A DNA stretch of 64,000 bases from Tranzscheliella williamsii (Eukaryota > Basidiomycota > Ustilaginomycetes > Ustilaginales > Ustilaginaceae): contig JALBYF010000065.1 of assembly GCA_023212725.1 (NCBI GenBank), forward strand, positions 35,150 through 99,149, written 5' to 3'. Shown here piece by piece: positions 55,712 through 64,000 of the stretch. The position numbers and the translations under genes are program-made. The notes under the pieces were generated by a model. The model worked only from the letters and a program-made list of their open reading frames with translations, was not told where the DNA came from and did not search any database. Numbering within the stretch: the stretch's first letter is position 1; the number at the start of each line of letters is the position of its first letter.

Positions 55712-57744
55712 GTTACCGCACAGGGTCGTGGTTGCCGTGCAGGTTGGTGTGGCTCAGTCATGGCCCCCAACGAGAGAATCCATCACATGCGGATTGGAAG
55801 ACCTCCACAACCAGAAAACGGACGCCGCTTTAACATGTCCAGGTGGCGGCCAACAAGGATCTAACAGATGTGCGGTCTTGTCACCGAACCTATACGCCAT
55901 GTGATTGATTGCTTTAGGACTGGCGGCGGATGACCAATGCGCAGGTGGCGGGCAAGGCACAGAGAGGTATGCGGTTGCTTAGAAGGAGACGGGGTTCAGG
56001 CACAGACGGGCGCCCGTACCTCGCCCTGCCGAACAACGGAGCGGAGTAACAGACCGAGGGTACTCACTCAGTCACCTGTAGGAGCAATGTAAGGGGCGTG
56101 AGTGCGAGAAAGAAAATCGCTTCCTTTGCATGGACGCTTTCGTCCTAACATTCACATTCACATCGAGGGCTTCAAAGTGCGATGCCTGCGTAATCGCATT
56201 TTCGATGGTGGATCCTTACGGCCTTACAGATCCACGCATGGAGCAGGAAAAAGGTATTACATGTGGGCTGCGCCGCCGTTCCCCGACTTGCGAGATCCTT
56301 TACCGTGCATTCATTTGGTAAGGGGAAACACCTAGTACGGATTCAAAATACTGAATAGGATGCATGAGAGAGACAGGCGAAGGCGTTGAATCAGGGCCTT
56401 CAGATTGTTGAATCAGGGCCAAGATGCACGCAACAGATGTACAATCACCGTATTGGGAGGGTGCAATGGGCGAACAGTTGGCGTATTCTTTCTTTCCTTC
56501 AGCTGCCCTGCCTGTCCTGGCTTATCCGTGTCATGCAGAGATGTGCATCTTGCATCTGTAGTTTGTGCGGCGCACACTGCCCATTCGCCATGACTCTCAA
56601 ACGCCGTTCCTACCCAGCTGTGAATGCATGCACGCACGCACGCACGTACAAAGGAAGCGCTGAGCCCTGAGCATTAAGCAGTATGCACGGCCTTCGCCGG
56701 ATCTTGGCCTTCGTTTCTGCCTTACTGTTAACCAAATCACACCCATAGTAAGTAGGAACTTGGTTTGCAGGTCGGCACGGCCCAGATCGTTCCACATTCA
56801 CCTCCGCCGCGCCAACTGCCATGGACCATTTCTGTGAAATCTGACTGCGACCGCGTTGGCCCTTTTTCCCTCTTTCGTCGCGCTTGTCTTTCTTCCTTCT
56901 GTCCCTTGGCAGCATCTTCTGACAGCATTTGATTAGGCAGCTGCTTGGGCAGCTGGTTAGGTCGCCTCCGCATCCTTATCCGCACGTCATTCGCCGCTGC
57001 CTTGGCCTCACACTTCTTTCCACTCTCCTCGCGCTTCTTCACCCGCACTCTGCTCGCCTGAGTCCGTCGCGACCCATCTCAGCGGATCGTGCAATTCTCA
57101 CTCGCGTCTCTTCGCCGGCTTGCCTACCGTCTTCGTTCCTGCCTTCATTATCTCTCTTCTACCTCTCTTTACGTTTGGAGATCAACTGTCACCTCTCTTT
57201 CTTCGACTCTTTCGACGCTTCCATCGCCTGTCTTTGCGAGCTGCCTAACTTGGTGTTCCTCTCCACTCAAGGCATCCAGCGGGTCGGTCCCTACCTTATC
57301 ATCCCATTGTATCCGCCGCCAAACCCTCATCCCTTCCATCGACGCCACCTTCATTGGATCCACAAGCTTCTTAAGCATCGCATCAACCCACCAAGTCAAT
57401 ATCGGTCGCCCTTGCCTCGCTCATGCGCCTTGACATCTGGCCTTTCTGACCGTCGCCCTGTGTCATCATACGGGTCCAGCAGCTATTCTCTTGCCATCTC
57501 TTTTTGAATGCTCGCCCAAGCGTTCAACCAGTAAAAGCGCACTGATCGCAAGTCAAAGCGCACTGATCGCGTCCCCGCTTTCTCGACATCGACTTGAGCT
57601 TTGCGCAGCACTTGGCAGTCTGTCCTATCCACCTACGCTCTCGGTCTGTGTTGTGCTTTGGCCGCACTGGAACCGTTGGCTCCCTTGCTGCAACGTTGCC
57701 TAACAACCGTGCCATCTCCAATGCCTTGATCTTGGCTCCAGAGC
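55712..57744. other. Gene-free 2-kb region with a long pyrimidine-rich leader
   Basis: This holds the IBA57 promoter and the upstream region of the large AhpC/TSA protein gene. From about 56860 to 57740 the plus strand is strongly C/T-rich, as in long smut 5' leaders. Two small direct repeats are seen: GTTGAATCAGGGCC near 56386-56420 and AAAGCGCACTGATCGC near 57533-57570. Frames of up to 192 codons in the C/T-rich part show no domain. Confidence 0.5.
57721..57729 (+). promoter_or_regulatory. Minimal upstream ORF (Met-Pro-stop)
   Basis: ATGCCTTGA lies 15 bases before the main ATG at 57745 and in the same frame, so its stop also marks the limit of the main frame. If transcribed it could lower initiation at the main start. 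Confidence 0.4.
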
Positions 57745-60700
57745 ATGACCGTCTCTTACGTCAAATCGCCAAGCTTCTCTGCTCATAGTACATTCCAACA
57801 CGACGTACAGACACAGCTTTCGCCACCCGTCTCTCCTCTTCTGCGCTCCCCCACTCCATCTTCCTCTTCTCTTACCGCATTTCCGCAGCATTCAAGCGGC
57901 GTATCCGCTTCGCCCTTTCGCCCAGCCATATCTTCGGCAGCTGCCATCCCAAGTCGCTTTGACGCTACTGGAATTCTTGTCCCCAACAATAGTATGGAAG
58001 CAGGCCTTAGCCTCCGAAGAAGTCCAATAACCCTATCAGAAGAGCTAGTTTTCCGCGAATCCAATCCTGCAAGCGAGCCAGATTCGCCCTCTATTTCCCA
58101 CACCATCGGTCAGGCTAACGACCTTGATCACGTACACCGCCGTCCCATCGTGGATCGTGCCCTCTTGCATTCGCAACGTCGTAGCCAGCTGATCTTCGAG
58201 CAAAAGCTCAACAGCCATCGCAACGCCTTTTCCACCATCGACCTACCGGGCGGTCCGCTTTCCGCTTCTACCGCAACCGGCACTCCACAGCGACGAAGAA
58301 CCAGACGTCCTGATACCGCTCCCGACTATCAACCCAACACCTTGTCCATCTCTCCAATCACACCAGATCCAGCTTCGCCCTTTTCTGAGGTAGCGACCAA
58401 ATTCAGCAGCAACACCATCACCTCGGCGACGAACGGGCTCCGCGAACTTACCATAGGTTCTGCTGCACAGCCCGCTTCCCGCAGAGCCTCTTGGATTCGA
58501 CGAACCACTGCTGCCGAAGCTGTCAGCGACTCGCTTCACGCTTCAAGTTCACAGCTACTTCTTGCCCCAGCGCATATCTCTCCGTCGCGTTCCTCTCTCA
58601 AGGCCACCTCTGCTTCACGTCGCCATAGCAGCTTCTTGGGCGGTGATTACCGGTACACTACCCACATGCCTATATTCGCCAATAATAGCTTCACCATCCC
58701 GGCCTTCAAGCACAAGAAGCGAATGAGCGAAGGCGATCTTCGGCCAGAAGCTTCCCCCTCTCCTACAGACAAGCGCGATTCCATCATGTCGACGGACTCC
58801 TCCGCCACCTCTTCTTCCAAAGAGGAGGGTGGCTTTTCCGAGGAGGTCGAATTCGAGTCGGTTGCTCACCAGCATCTCCAGCCGGTCTTGCACGGGCCTG
58901 CGTCGCGCAACGATGAGTCCACACTTCCCAGCACGGACAATGCCAATACGGGAGAAGGGCGAGAGATCTTCACGACTCCTCGTTCCAGTTCCGAGCAAGA
59001 GAAAGCCAAAGAGACCCAGTTCGGTCCCATGACCACCGTCTCGCAGCACCCCTTCTCCACGGCGGAGGCGTCCAAGCAGCCCCCTAACGGCCAAGAAGTG
59101 GATGTCTGGCAGCAGGCGCCGCCTGATACGTCACCACCTTCTGACTTATCTCCTACCGCGCCGATCAAAACTGCTATCGTACCGCCGACACCCAGTATGC
59201 CCCACGAAGAACCCGTCAGCGACGCTACGTCTCCAACCAGCAGCCCAAACACACTTACCAAGGCTTTGCATTCGGAAGCAGCTCTCTCTAGCCACTTCAC
59301 TGGTCGGTCTAAGGCTTCGATGATGAACAAGCCCGGCAGCAGCGGCAGTAGTAATATCGTGGGCCCCGCCGGTTCATTGAGCATCCCTGAGGGACAGCGA
59401 CGAAGCAGCAGCAGCGGCGGCCCCGCGGGTCGAAGGAGAGACAGCTCCGCTTCGATTGCATCTGCCGCCAGTTCTACTTCCACATTCCGGATCAAAAGGA
59501 AACCTGTCCCTTCAGATGCTGACGAAGCAGAGTCTCGGCAGAGCTTGTCTAGCGATAGGAGAAGCTCTACTTTCAGTGCGCCTGAACGAAGAGGTTCTAG
59601 CTTCAGCGCTGCGGATGTATCCACTATCCCTGACGACCCTTCTCAAACTGGAGGTCATGAGCAAGGCGATATAGAGATTCAGACGATCCAGCACGAACGA
59701 AGTGCCAGCGGGTCTGATGTCATCAAGCGTGCTCAGGAGGCGGCCCAGACCCGCATCCTTCAGATGCAAAAGGAGTCTGGGAGCAGGACGGCCGAAGCTG
59801 CCAAGTACGCGTCCGCCAGAAACGGCTCACGTCCAAGCACAGCAGCCGGTGCCGCGCCATCTGCTCCCGTAACGAGCCAAGACAAAGGCAAGCCGCTTGG
59901 GCAGAGTGCCTCCTCCCACCACCTGATCGCCTCAGCTTCTGACGGAGCTACCTTGAGCACCGACGCAACGGCGTCCAGAACGCCTTCTCGAGCGACGATC
60001 AAGCGACCGACTACAGCTCCTGTTGGCGCGAGTGGTCAGTTCCGTGCGGCTAACAACAACGCCGCGCGCGATGCGGTGCTGGAGGTAGAAGGGCAGCAAT
60101 TCGTGCTGGACGGGGACAAAGACAAAGACAAGGACCAACAAGTCAAGCCTGCCGACTCCTCGCCGTCTATCCCCAACTCGGTACGATTTCTGCGGCAGTA
60201 CGGCGCCGCGTCAGAGAGTGTCGCCAATAAAAATGACTCGCAGGTGAGCGAAAAAAGCAAGGGCTCACATTCCCAAAGTGACGGGCTTCCGGTTGGATCA
60301 CGACAAACAACGTCACCGAAGGCCGTCACTTCCACGCACGCTGGAGGATGGGGATTGGAACAAGAGGTGAACATCGTGGAGCGCGTGAAACGTACGCGTG
60401 GCGATGTTATGGCTGCGTCTATGGACAAGAGCAGACGTGGTTCGGTGGACACGACCCACAGAAACGGAGACGGCAGCAAGACCAGCAACACCAAGAACAT
60501 CTTAATGAACGGCACTCGCCAGGCCGAATCCGATGAGGTCAAGGCTGCTGCTCGAGAAGCGGGCATCCCGGAGGGCTCGTATGCGATCCACCCGCCTTCG
60601 ATGCTACAGTTGTTCGAGTCGTCTCAGTGCGTGGTCTATGACCAGGAAGGACAAGAGGTCATCTTTGGTAACCTGTTCAAGAAACGCAGGACCCTAGTTT

Positions 60701-62739
60701 GCTTCCTTCGGCATTGGTGGTGCGGCTTCTGCCAGCAGTTTGCCATGTCGGTCCGAAACATTGACCCGTTGCCTCTGAAGAAAGCAAACCTGGATTTCAT
60801 CATTGTCGGGCAGGGCGACTGGCAGGTCATCAAGGCCTATCGCGACGTGATGCAGGTGCAGTACCCCATGTTCGCAGATCCCAAGCGGAACGTCTACCGC
60901 GCACTGGGCATGACTTTGCGAACCAACGATGCCAACCCGGTCTGCGCCCGTCCGGACTATGCAAGCATGGGCATGACCAAGGGGATCATGGTGGCTATCA
61001 AAAAGGGCCTTTTCAAGATGCCGATCCGGAACCCCGGCGACATGAAGCTCCTCGGCGGAGACTTTATTCTGGGCCCAGGACTGCAGTGCTCCTTCACACA
61101 TCGAATGACCACTGCAGACGGACATATGGATCTGCCTCGGATTCTTGCGCAGGCGGGATGCAACCTGTCGCTGAAGACGCCGAAGCCTTTGATCACGGTC
61201 GACGAGAAGGAAGCGCGCATGGCCATGTTGGCAGGAGGCAATCGGAAGCAGACGCGCTCACTGGGCAGGGCTCGTGGCAAGTCGTCTAGCAGAATGGATG
61301 TTAACCCGCCTCCGCTGCCTGCCAACACGGTGGCGATTGGCAGCATGGGCTCGAGTGCAGGGAGCAGAGTGACAACGCCGCAGAACGGGTCGCGAAGCTC
61401 TAGGCCGAGCTTGTGGGGCCGCTTACCAGGCCGCTTCACCAAGTCGCAGGTCTCGCTGCCCGCCCTTGCTGGTACTTCCATGACCGATCTGCACGGCGAT
61501 GTTGGACAATCTCGCACTGTCGGCATGCCTCGATCGGCGTCGGCTATGCGCAAGATCTCCTATGACAATCGCGTTCGCGATTCCTTCGAGTCCCGCCAGA
61601 CAGACCTCGAATTTGAGTCTTGTGCGGCTTCGATCAACACTGGCAACGATGAGAATAGCGATTATGGAGCCGGTAAAGCAGTGTACAAGGCGCAATCTTT
61701 GGCCGACATCCGCAAGAAGCTCGAAAATGGATCACACGCCTCCTCTGCCAGTGAAGGTGGCATGTCACAAAGCCGACAGGATGGTGCAGCGACGCCGTCG
61801 CAATCGCGACTCAGCAAAGCGTCGTTGGGCGACAAGATTCTGCCACCAACGCCGCAAGACAGCGCCCGCCGGATCCCTTCCAGCACCTCGCTGCGATCTC
61901 CGAGTGTTGCAGATCGAACGCCGCAAACGAAGCACGATCTGAGTCCAGCGGAGAGGAAATCTGGATCGTTCAAGTCGAAGGGTGGTCCATCCAGCTGGTC
62001 CCTCTTCCAAAGTCAGATCTTGCACCGTCAACCGAAGACCAATGCTGCGGCCGCGACAGGGCTTGGAATCGATACACTGGAACCCGAGTTGGGAGATGTC
62101 TCTCGGGGTTCAGAGCGCGCCTCGCGAGCGTCGATTGCCTCTAGACTTTCTGCCCAAGGTAGAGATCCGATCGGCGATCGGCCTGTCAGTGTCGCTGAGA
62201 CGCTGCCGCGCGACTCTGTCTCGTCGCGGACGTCGAAGCTGAGGAGCGAGGGCGGGAGGGAGAACTCGGGATACATCGAGATATCTGCGCCTCAGAGCGG
62301 CGAGGGGAGTTTCTTGATGGATCTCGATGTCTACGACTCGCTGTCGCGCTTGCCTGCGCGGCGCTTGCCAGGCGCCGGCCGACTGCTGGAGACGGCTGGC
62401 GTGGGCAGCGGGCTGTCGCCGTCTCAGCTGAGCGAGGGCACCTTCGCTGTGGAGGCAGCGGATGAGGACAGCGACACGGAGCCGTCGTACACGCTCACTG
62501 ACACGCCGCCGCGCTGGAGCAGCCACACGGTAACGCCGAGCAGCAGCAACGGCAGCAGCCCCGGCGTCTCCAACATGTCGGCCCTCTTCAGCTTCAACGC
62601 AATCCGCGGCAAGTCCAACCTCGAGGGTCTGCAGGAGGCCGACGAGGAGGATGAGCCAGACAAGTTCGACGAGGAGGATGAGCCAGACGAGGTCGACGAG
62701 GATATCGAGTTTGAACAGCAGCCCGCCCGCCGTCGCTGA
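57745..62739 (+). CDS. Large disordered protein with an AhpC/TSA-type thioredoxin-fold domain
   Basis: The 1664-aa protein is mostly Ser/Pro/Thr-rich and disordered. Residues about 943-1140 form one folded domain of the AhpC/TSA_2 (PRXL2/AAED1-like) group: VVYDQEGQEVIFGNLF, then TLVCFLRHWWCGFCQQFAM with Cys993 and Cys996 as a CGFC redox pair at the peroxiredoxin position, LDFIIVGQGDWQVIKAY, and MFADPKRNVYRALGM. The C-terminal tail is acidic, with a duplicated EEDEPD...DEEDEPDEVDED segment. The start is fixed by an in-frame stop at 57727. Such fusions of a small redox domain with a huge disordered scaffold suggest regulation or a cell-cortex role rather than bulk peroxide removal, but this is inference. 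Function is unknown. Confidence 0.82.
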   Translation: MTVSYVKSPSFSAHSTFQHDVQTQLSPPVSPLLRSPTPSSSSLTAFPQHSSGVSASPFRPAISSAAAIPSRFDATGILVPNNSMEAGLSLRRSPITLSEELVFRESNPASEPDSPSISHTIGQANDLDHVHRRPIVDRALLHSQRRSQLIFEQKLNSHRNAFSTIDLPGGPLSASTATGTPQRRRTRRPDTAPDYQPNTLSISPITPDPASPFSEVATKFSSNTITSATNGLRELTIGSAAQPASRRASWIRRTTAAEAVSDSLHASSSQLLLAPAHISPSRSSLKATSASRRHSSFLGGDYRYTTHMPIFANNSFTIPAFKHKKRMSEGDLRPEASPSPTDKRDSIMSTDSSATSSSKEEGGFSEEVEFESVAHQHLQPVLHGPASRNDESTLPSTDNANTGEGREIFTTPRSSSEQEKAKETQFGPMTTVSQHPFSTAEASKQPPNGQEVDVWQQAPPDTSPPSDLSPTAPIKTAIVPPTPSMPHEEPVSDATSPTSSPNTLTKALHSEAALSSHFTGRSKASMMNKPGSSGSSNIVGPAGSLSIPEGQRRSSSSGGPAGRRRDSSASIASAASSTSTFRIKRKPVPSDADEAESRQSLSSDRRSSTFSAPERRGSSFSAADVSTIPDDPSQTGGHEQGDIEIQTIQHERSASGSDVIKRAQEAAQTRILQMQKESGSRTAEAAKYASARNGSRPSTAAGAAPSAPVTSQDKGKPLGQSASSHHLIASASDGATLSTDATASRTPSRATIKRPTTAPVGASGQFRAANNNAARDAVLEVEGQQFVLDGDKDKDKDQQVKPADSSPSIPNSVRFLRQYGAASESVANKNDSQVSEKSKGSHSQSDGLPVGSRQTTSPKAVTSTHAGGWGLEQEVNIVERVKRTRGDVMAASMDKSRRGSVDTTHRNGDGSKTSNTKNILMNGTRQAESDEVKAAAREAGIPEGSYAIHPPSMLQLFESSQCVVYDQEGQEVIFGNLFKKRRTLVCFLRHWWCGFCQQFAMSVRNIDPLPLKKANLDFIIVGQGDWQVIKAYRDVMQVQYPMFADPKRNVYRALGMTLRTNDANPVCARPDYASMGMTKGIMVAIKKGLFKMPIRNPGDMKLLGGDFILGPGLQCSFTHRMTTADGHMDLPRILAQAGCNLSLKTPKPLITVDEKEARMAMLAGGNRKQTRSLGRARGKSSSRMDVNPPPLPANTVAIGSMGSSAGSRVTTPQNGSRSSRPSLWGRLPGRFTKSQVSLPALAGTSMTDLHGDVGQSRTVGMPRSASAMRKISYDNRVRDSFESRQTDLEFESCAASINTGNDENSDYGAGKAVYKAQSLADIRKKLENGSHASSASEGGMSQSRQDGAATPSQSRLSKASLGDKILPPTPQDSARRIPSSTSLRSPSVADRTPQTKHDLSPAERKSGSFKSKGGPSSWSLFQSQILHRQPKTNAAAATGLGIDTLEPELGDVSRGSERASRASIASRLSAQGRDPIGDRPVSVAETLPRDSVSSRTSKLRSEGGRENSGYIEISAPQSGEGSFLMDLDVYDSLSRLPARRLPGAGRLLETAGVGSGLSPSQLSEGTFAVEAADEDSDTEPSYTLTDTPPRWSSHTVTPSSSNGSSPGVSNMSALFSFNAIRGKSNLEGLQEADEEDEPDKFDEEDEPDEVDEDIEFEQQPARRR

Positions 62740-64000
62740 TCTAGTCCCTGTATATCACCGAGCCAACACCCTCTCATCACCAATGCATGGTGTTCACAGT
62801 TCTTCTCTTCGGTCTGTCAGTGTCATTGTGTTCAGTTGACACACGACTCACAACGTGAAAACTCTTGTGCTGTGAAATTGCAACAGGAGTAAAGCAGGCG
62901 TTCTGCATAAGACCTGCTTTAGATTTTTGAACAGATTGGGACTTCTGTTGCAGTTTAGCAAGAGGGTGTTCAATTGGGCGATCTGTTCAACACCTGCTTG
63001 ACACCATCATGCACGCAGCCTGTCTGTATGTTCGCTGTTGTAAATATCACAGAAGCAACCTCCTGTTGCGCTCCTGCATAGCTTGAGGCAGACACTTCTC
63101 CTTGTAGCACTACATGGTCAATGCACACATGCACAATGCTGAGTTGATTTGATAGAGTCTCAGCTTGTTGGTCTCATGCCCTCATCACTCCCACCAACAT
63201 CATCCATCATTCATGCCTAACACTAATTCCTCAATGTCAGCACCCACTCTGTTTACTGACCTGCTCTGTCTGCTCATCTACTGACCTGCACTGTTTACTG
63301 ACCCTGCTCTGTTTGCTGACCCCACTCAGTTTACTAACTTTGCTCCGTTTACTGACTTTGCTGTGTTTACTGACTCTGCTGCGTTTACTGACTTTGCTCC
63401 GTTTACTGACTTCACTCTGTTTACTACTGAACCGCTCTTTTTACTGACCTGTTCTGCTTACTGACCCTGCTCTGTTTACTGACCTGCTCTGTTCACCACC
63501 CTGCTCCATTTGCTGCCCTTGGTCTGTATGTTGACCAAGCCCTATGACCCATTGTGAGTACATTCCACCGTCCTTGCTATTTGTAACGGGCATGCCGTCC
63601 GTGCCAGAGTCATCGCTTGAGATGAGCCTTGTTGGCACATCGCTCAAGCGCTCAGCCAGGAAGTGTCCTGACGACTCTGGAACAGACCCCGCTTGGGCAC
63701 TCCGTTCAGAGGTCTGGCGGTGACCACACATCTGATGGTGAGGAGGGGAAACTGGCGTCGTTGGCAAGAGTGCCCTCAATGCCGATGACAACCAGGGAAT
63801 GTAAAGACTGAGCACACACTTCAGAGTGTGGCAAGGATTGTGCTTGTGCACGCTAACGCGTACTGTTGACTGACTAGACTACAGGGTATGTACTGACTAG
63901 ACTCGATGAGGAGAAGCTGTTATGCCCCAGGGTCTGATAACCTCTGGCGCTGGGTAGCTCACCGGTAGCACCGGTGGCAGGGGTGAGGCTGGGACGCACG
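62740..64000. other. Gene-poor right end with minisatellite and possible transposon edge
   Basis: Compared with the rest of the window this 1.26 kb is richer in T and A and in short repeats. It holds the 18-bp minisatellite listed separately, paired ACTGACTAGACT repeats near 63865-63905, and a TGTTATGCC start at 63918 that could be a long-terminal-repeat edge. The 136-codon minus frame at 63441-63851 is not called. Confidence 0.5.
63243..63512. repeat. Degenerate 18-bp minisatellite (CTGCTCTGTTTACTGACC), about 15 copies
   Basis: Copies differ mostly at the first six bases, while the GTTTACTGAC core is well kept. On the plus strand 63285-63464 the repeat is open for 59 codons and would encode hexapeptides close to Phe-Ala-x-Phe-Thr-Asp; on the minus strand it gives Gln/Arg/Ser-rich repeats. 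No gene model is supported. Confidence 0.85.

Noticed and set aside
56929..57507. 192-codon frame in the C/T-rich region before the large AhpC/TSA gene
   Set aside because: Composition (Ser/Leu/Pro/His) simply reflects the pyrimidine-rich leader; no conserved feature.
63441..63851. 136-codon minus frame as a retrotransposon protein fragment
   Set aside because: It partly consists of the minisatellite translation and has no Gag, protease, integrase or reverse transcriptase motif.

Overview
The window reads as nuclear DNA of a smut fungus (Ustilaginomycotina, close to Ustilago/Sporisorium/Moesziomyces). Long GC-rich open frames are mostly intronless. The few introns are short (66-97 bp), start GTAAGT or GTAGGT, and in one case carry a GCTAAC-type branch site. 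The recognisable proteins are typical fungal housekeeping proteins. This placement is inferred from gene content and intron style, not from a database search. I count 26 protein-coding genes. Five of them needed a spliced model: a 76-aa protein of unknown function, COX17, SDHC, a WRAP53/TCAB1 homologue and a catalase. I saw no tRNA, rRNA or CRISPR array.

Layout. 0-7.5 kb: a Pro/Gln-rich protein that runs in from the left edge, a Cdc14-type septation-initiation protein, and a BRAP2/Etp1 RING-UBP-zinc-finger E3 ligase. 8.2-16.3 kb: a block of four metabolic enzymes (aldo-keto reductase, pyruvate-decarboxylase-type ThDP enzyme, TauD-type dioxygenase, medium-chain reductase) with larger intergenic regions and clear TATA boxes. 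16.4-31 kb: a small spliced protein, a disordered coiled-coil protein, a fused siroheme synthase (Met8+Met1), COX17, an M16 zinc protease, SDHC and an Ala-rich coiled-coil protein. 31.5-40 kb: mitochondrial DNA polymerase gamma, divergent from a telomerase Cajal-body protein homologue, then an ICT1-type ribosome-rescue factor. 40.9-55.7 kb: glutamate-cysteine ligase, a DUF1769 protein, catalase, a KHDC4-like RNA-binding protein, glucose-6-phosphate isomerase, a mitochondrial HMG-box protein, a SNAPC1-like protein and the Fe-S factor IBA57. 57.7-62.7 kb: a 1664-aa mostly disordered protein with an AhpC/TSA-type thioredoxin fold. 62.7-64 kb: gene-poor DNA with an 18-bp minisatellite and perhaps a transposon edge.

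How the genes relate. Seven products are expected or likely to act in mitochondria (COX17, SDHC, Mip1, ICT1-like, HMG-box protein, IBA57, M16 protease). A second group serves sulfur and redox chemistry (siroheme synthase, glutamate-cysteine ligase, TauD-type dioxygenase, catalase, AhpC/TSA protein). The region is mainly ordinary core genome.

The most notable non-gene signals are two. A 9-mer, AATCACAAT, occurs six times in the window, only in intergenic DNA, and mostly 100-166 bp before a start codon. A near-perfect 43-bp inverted repeat lies in front of the decarboxylase gene, and part of it is shared with the aldo-keto reductase promoter.
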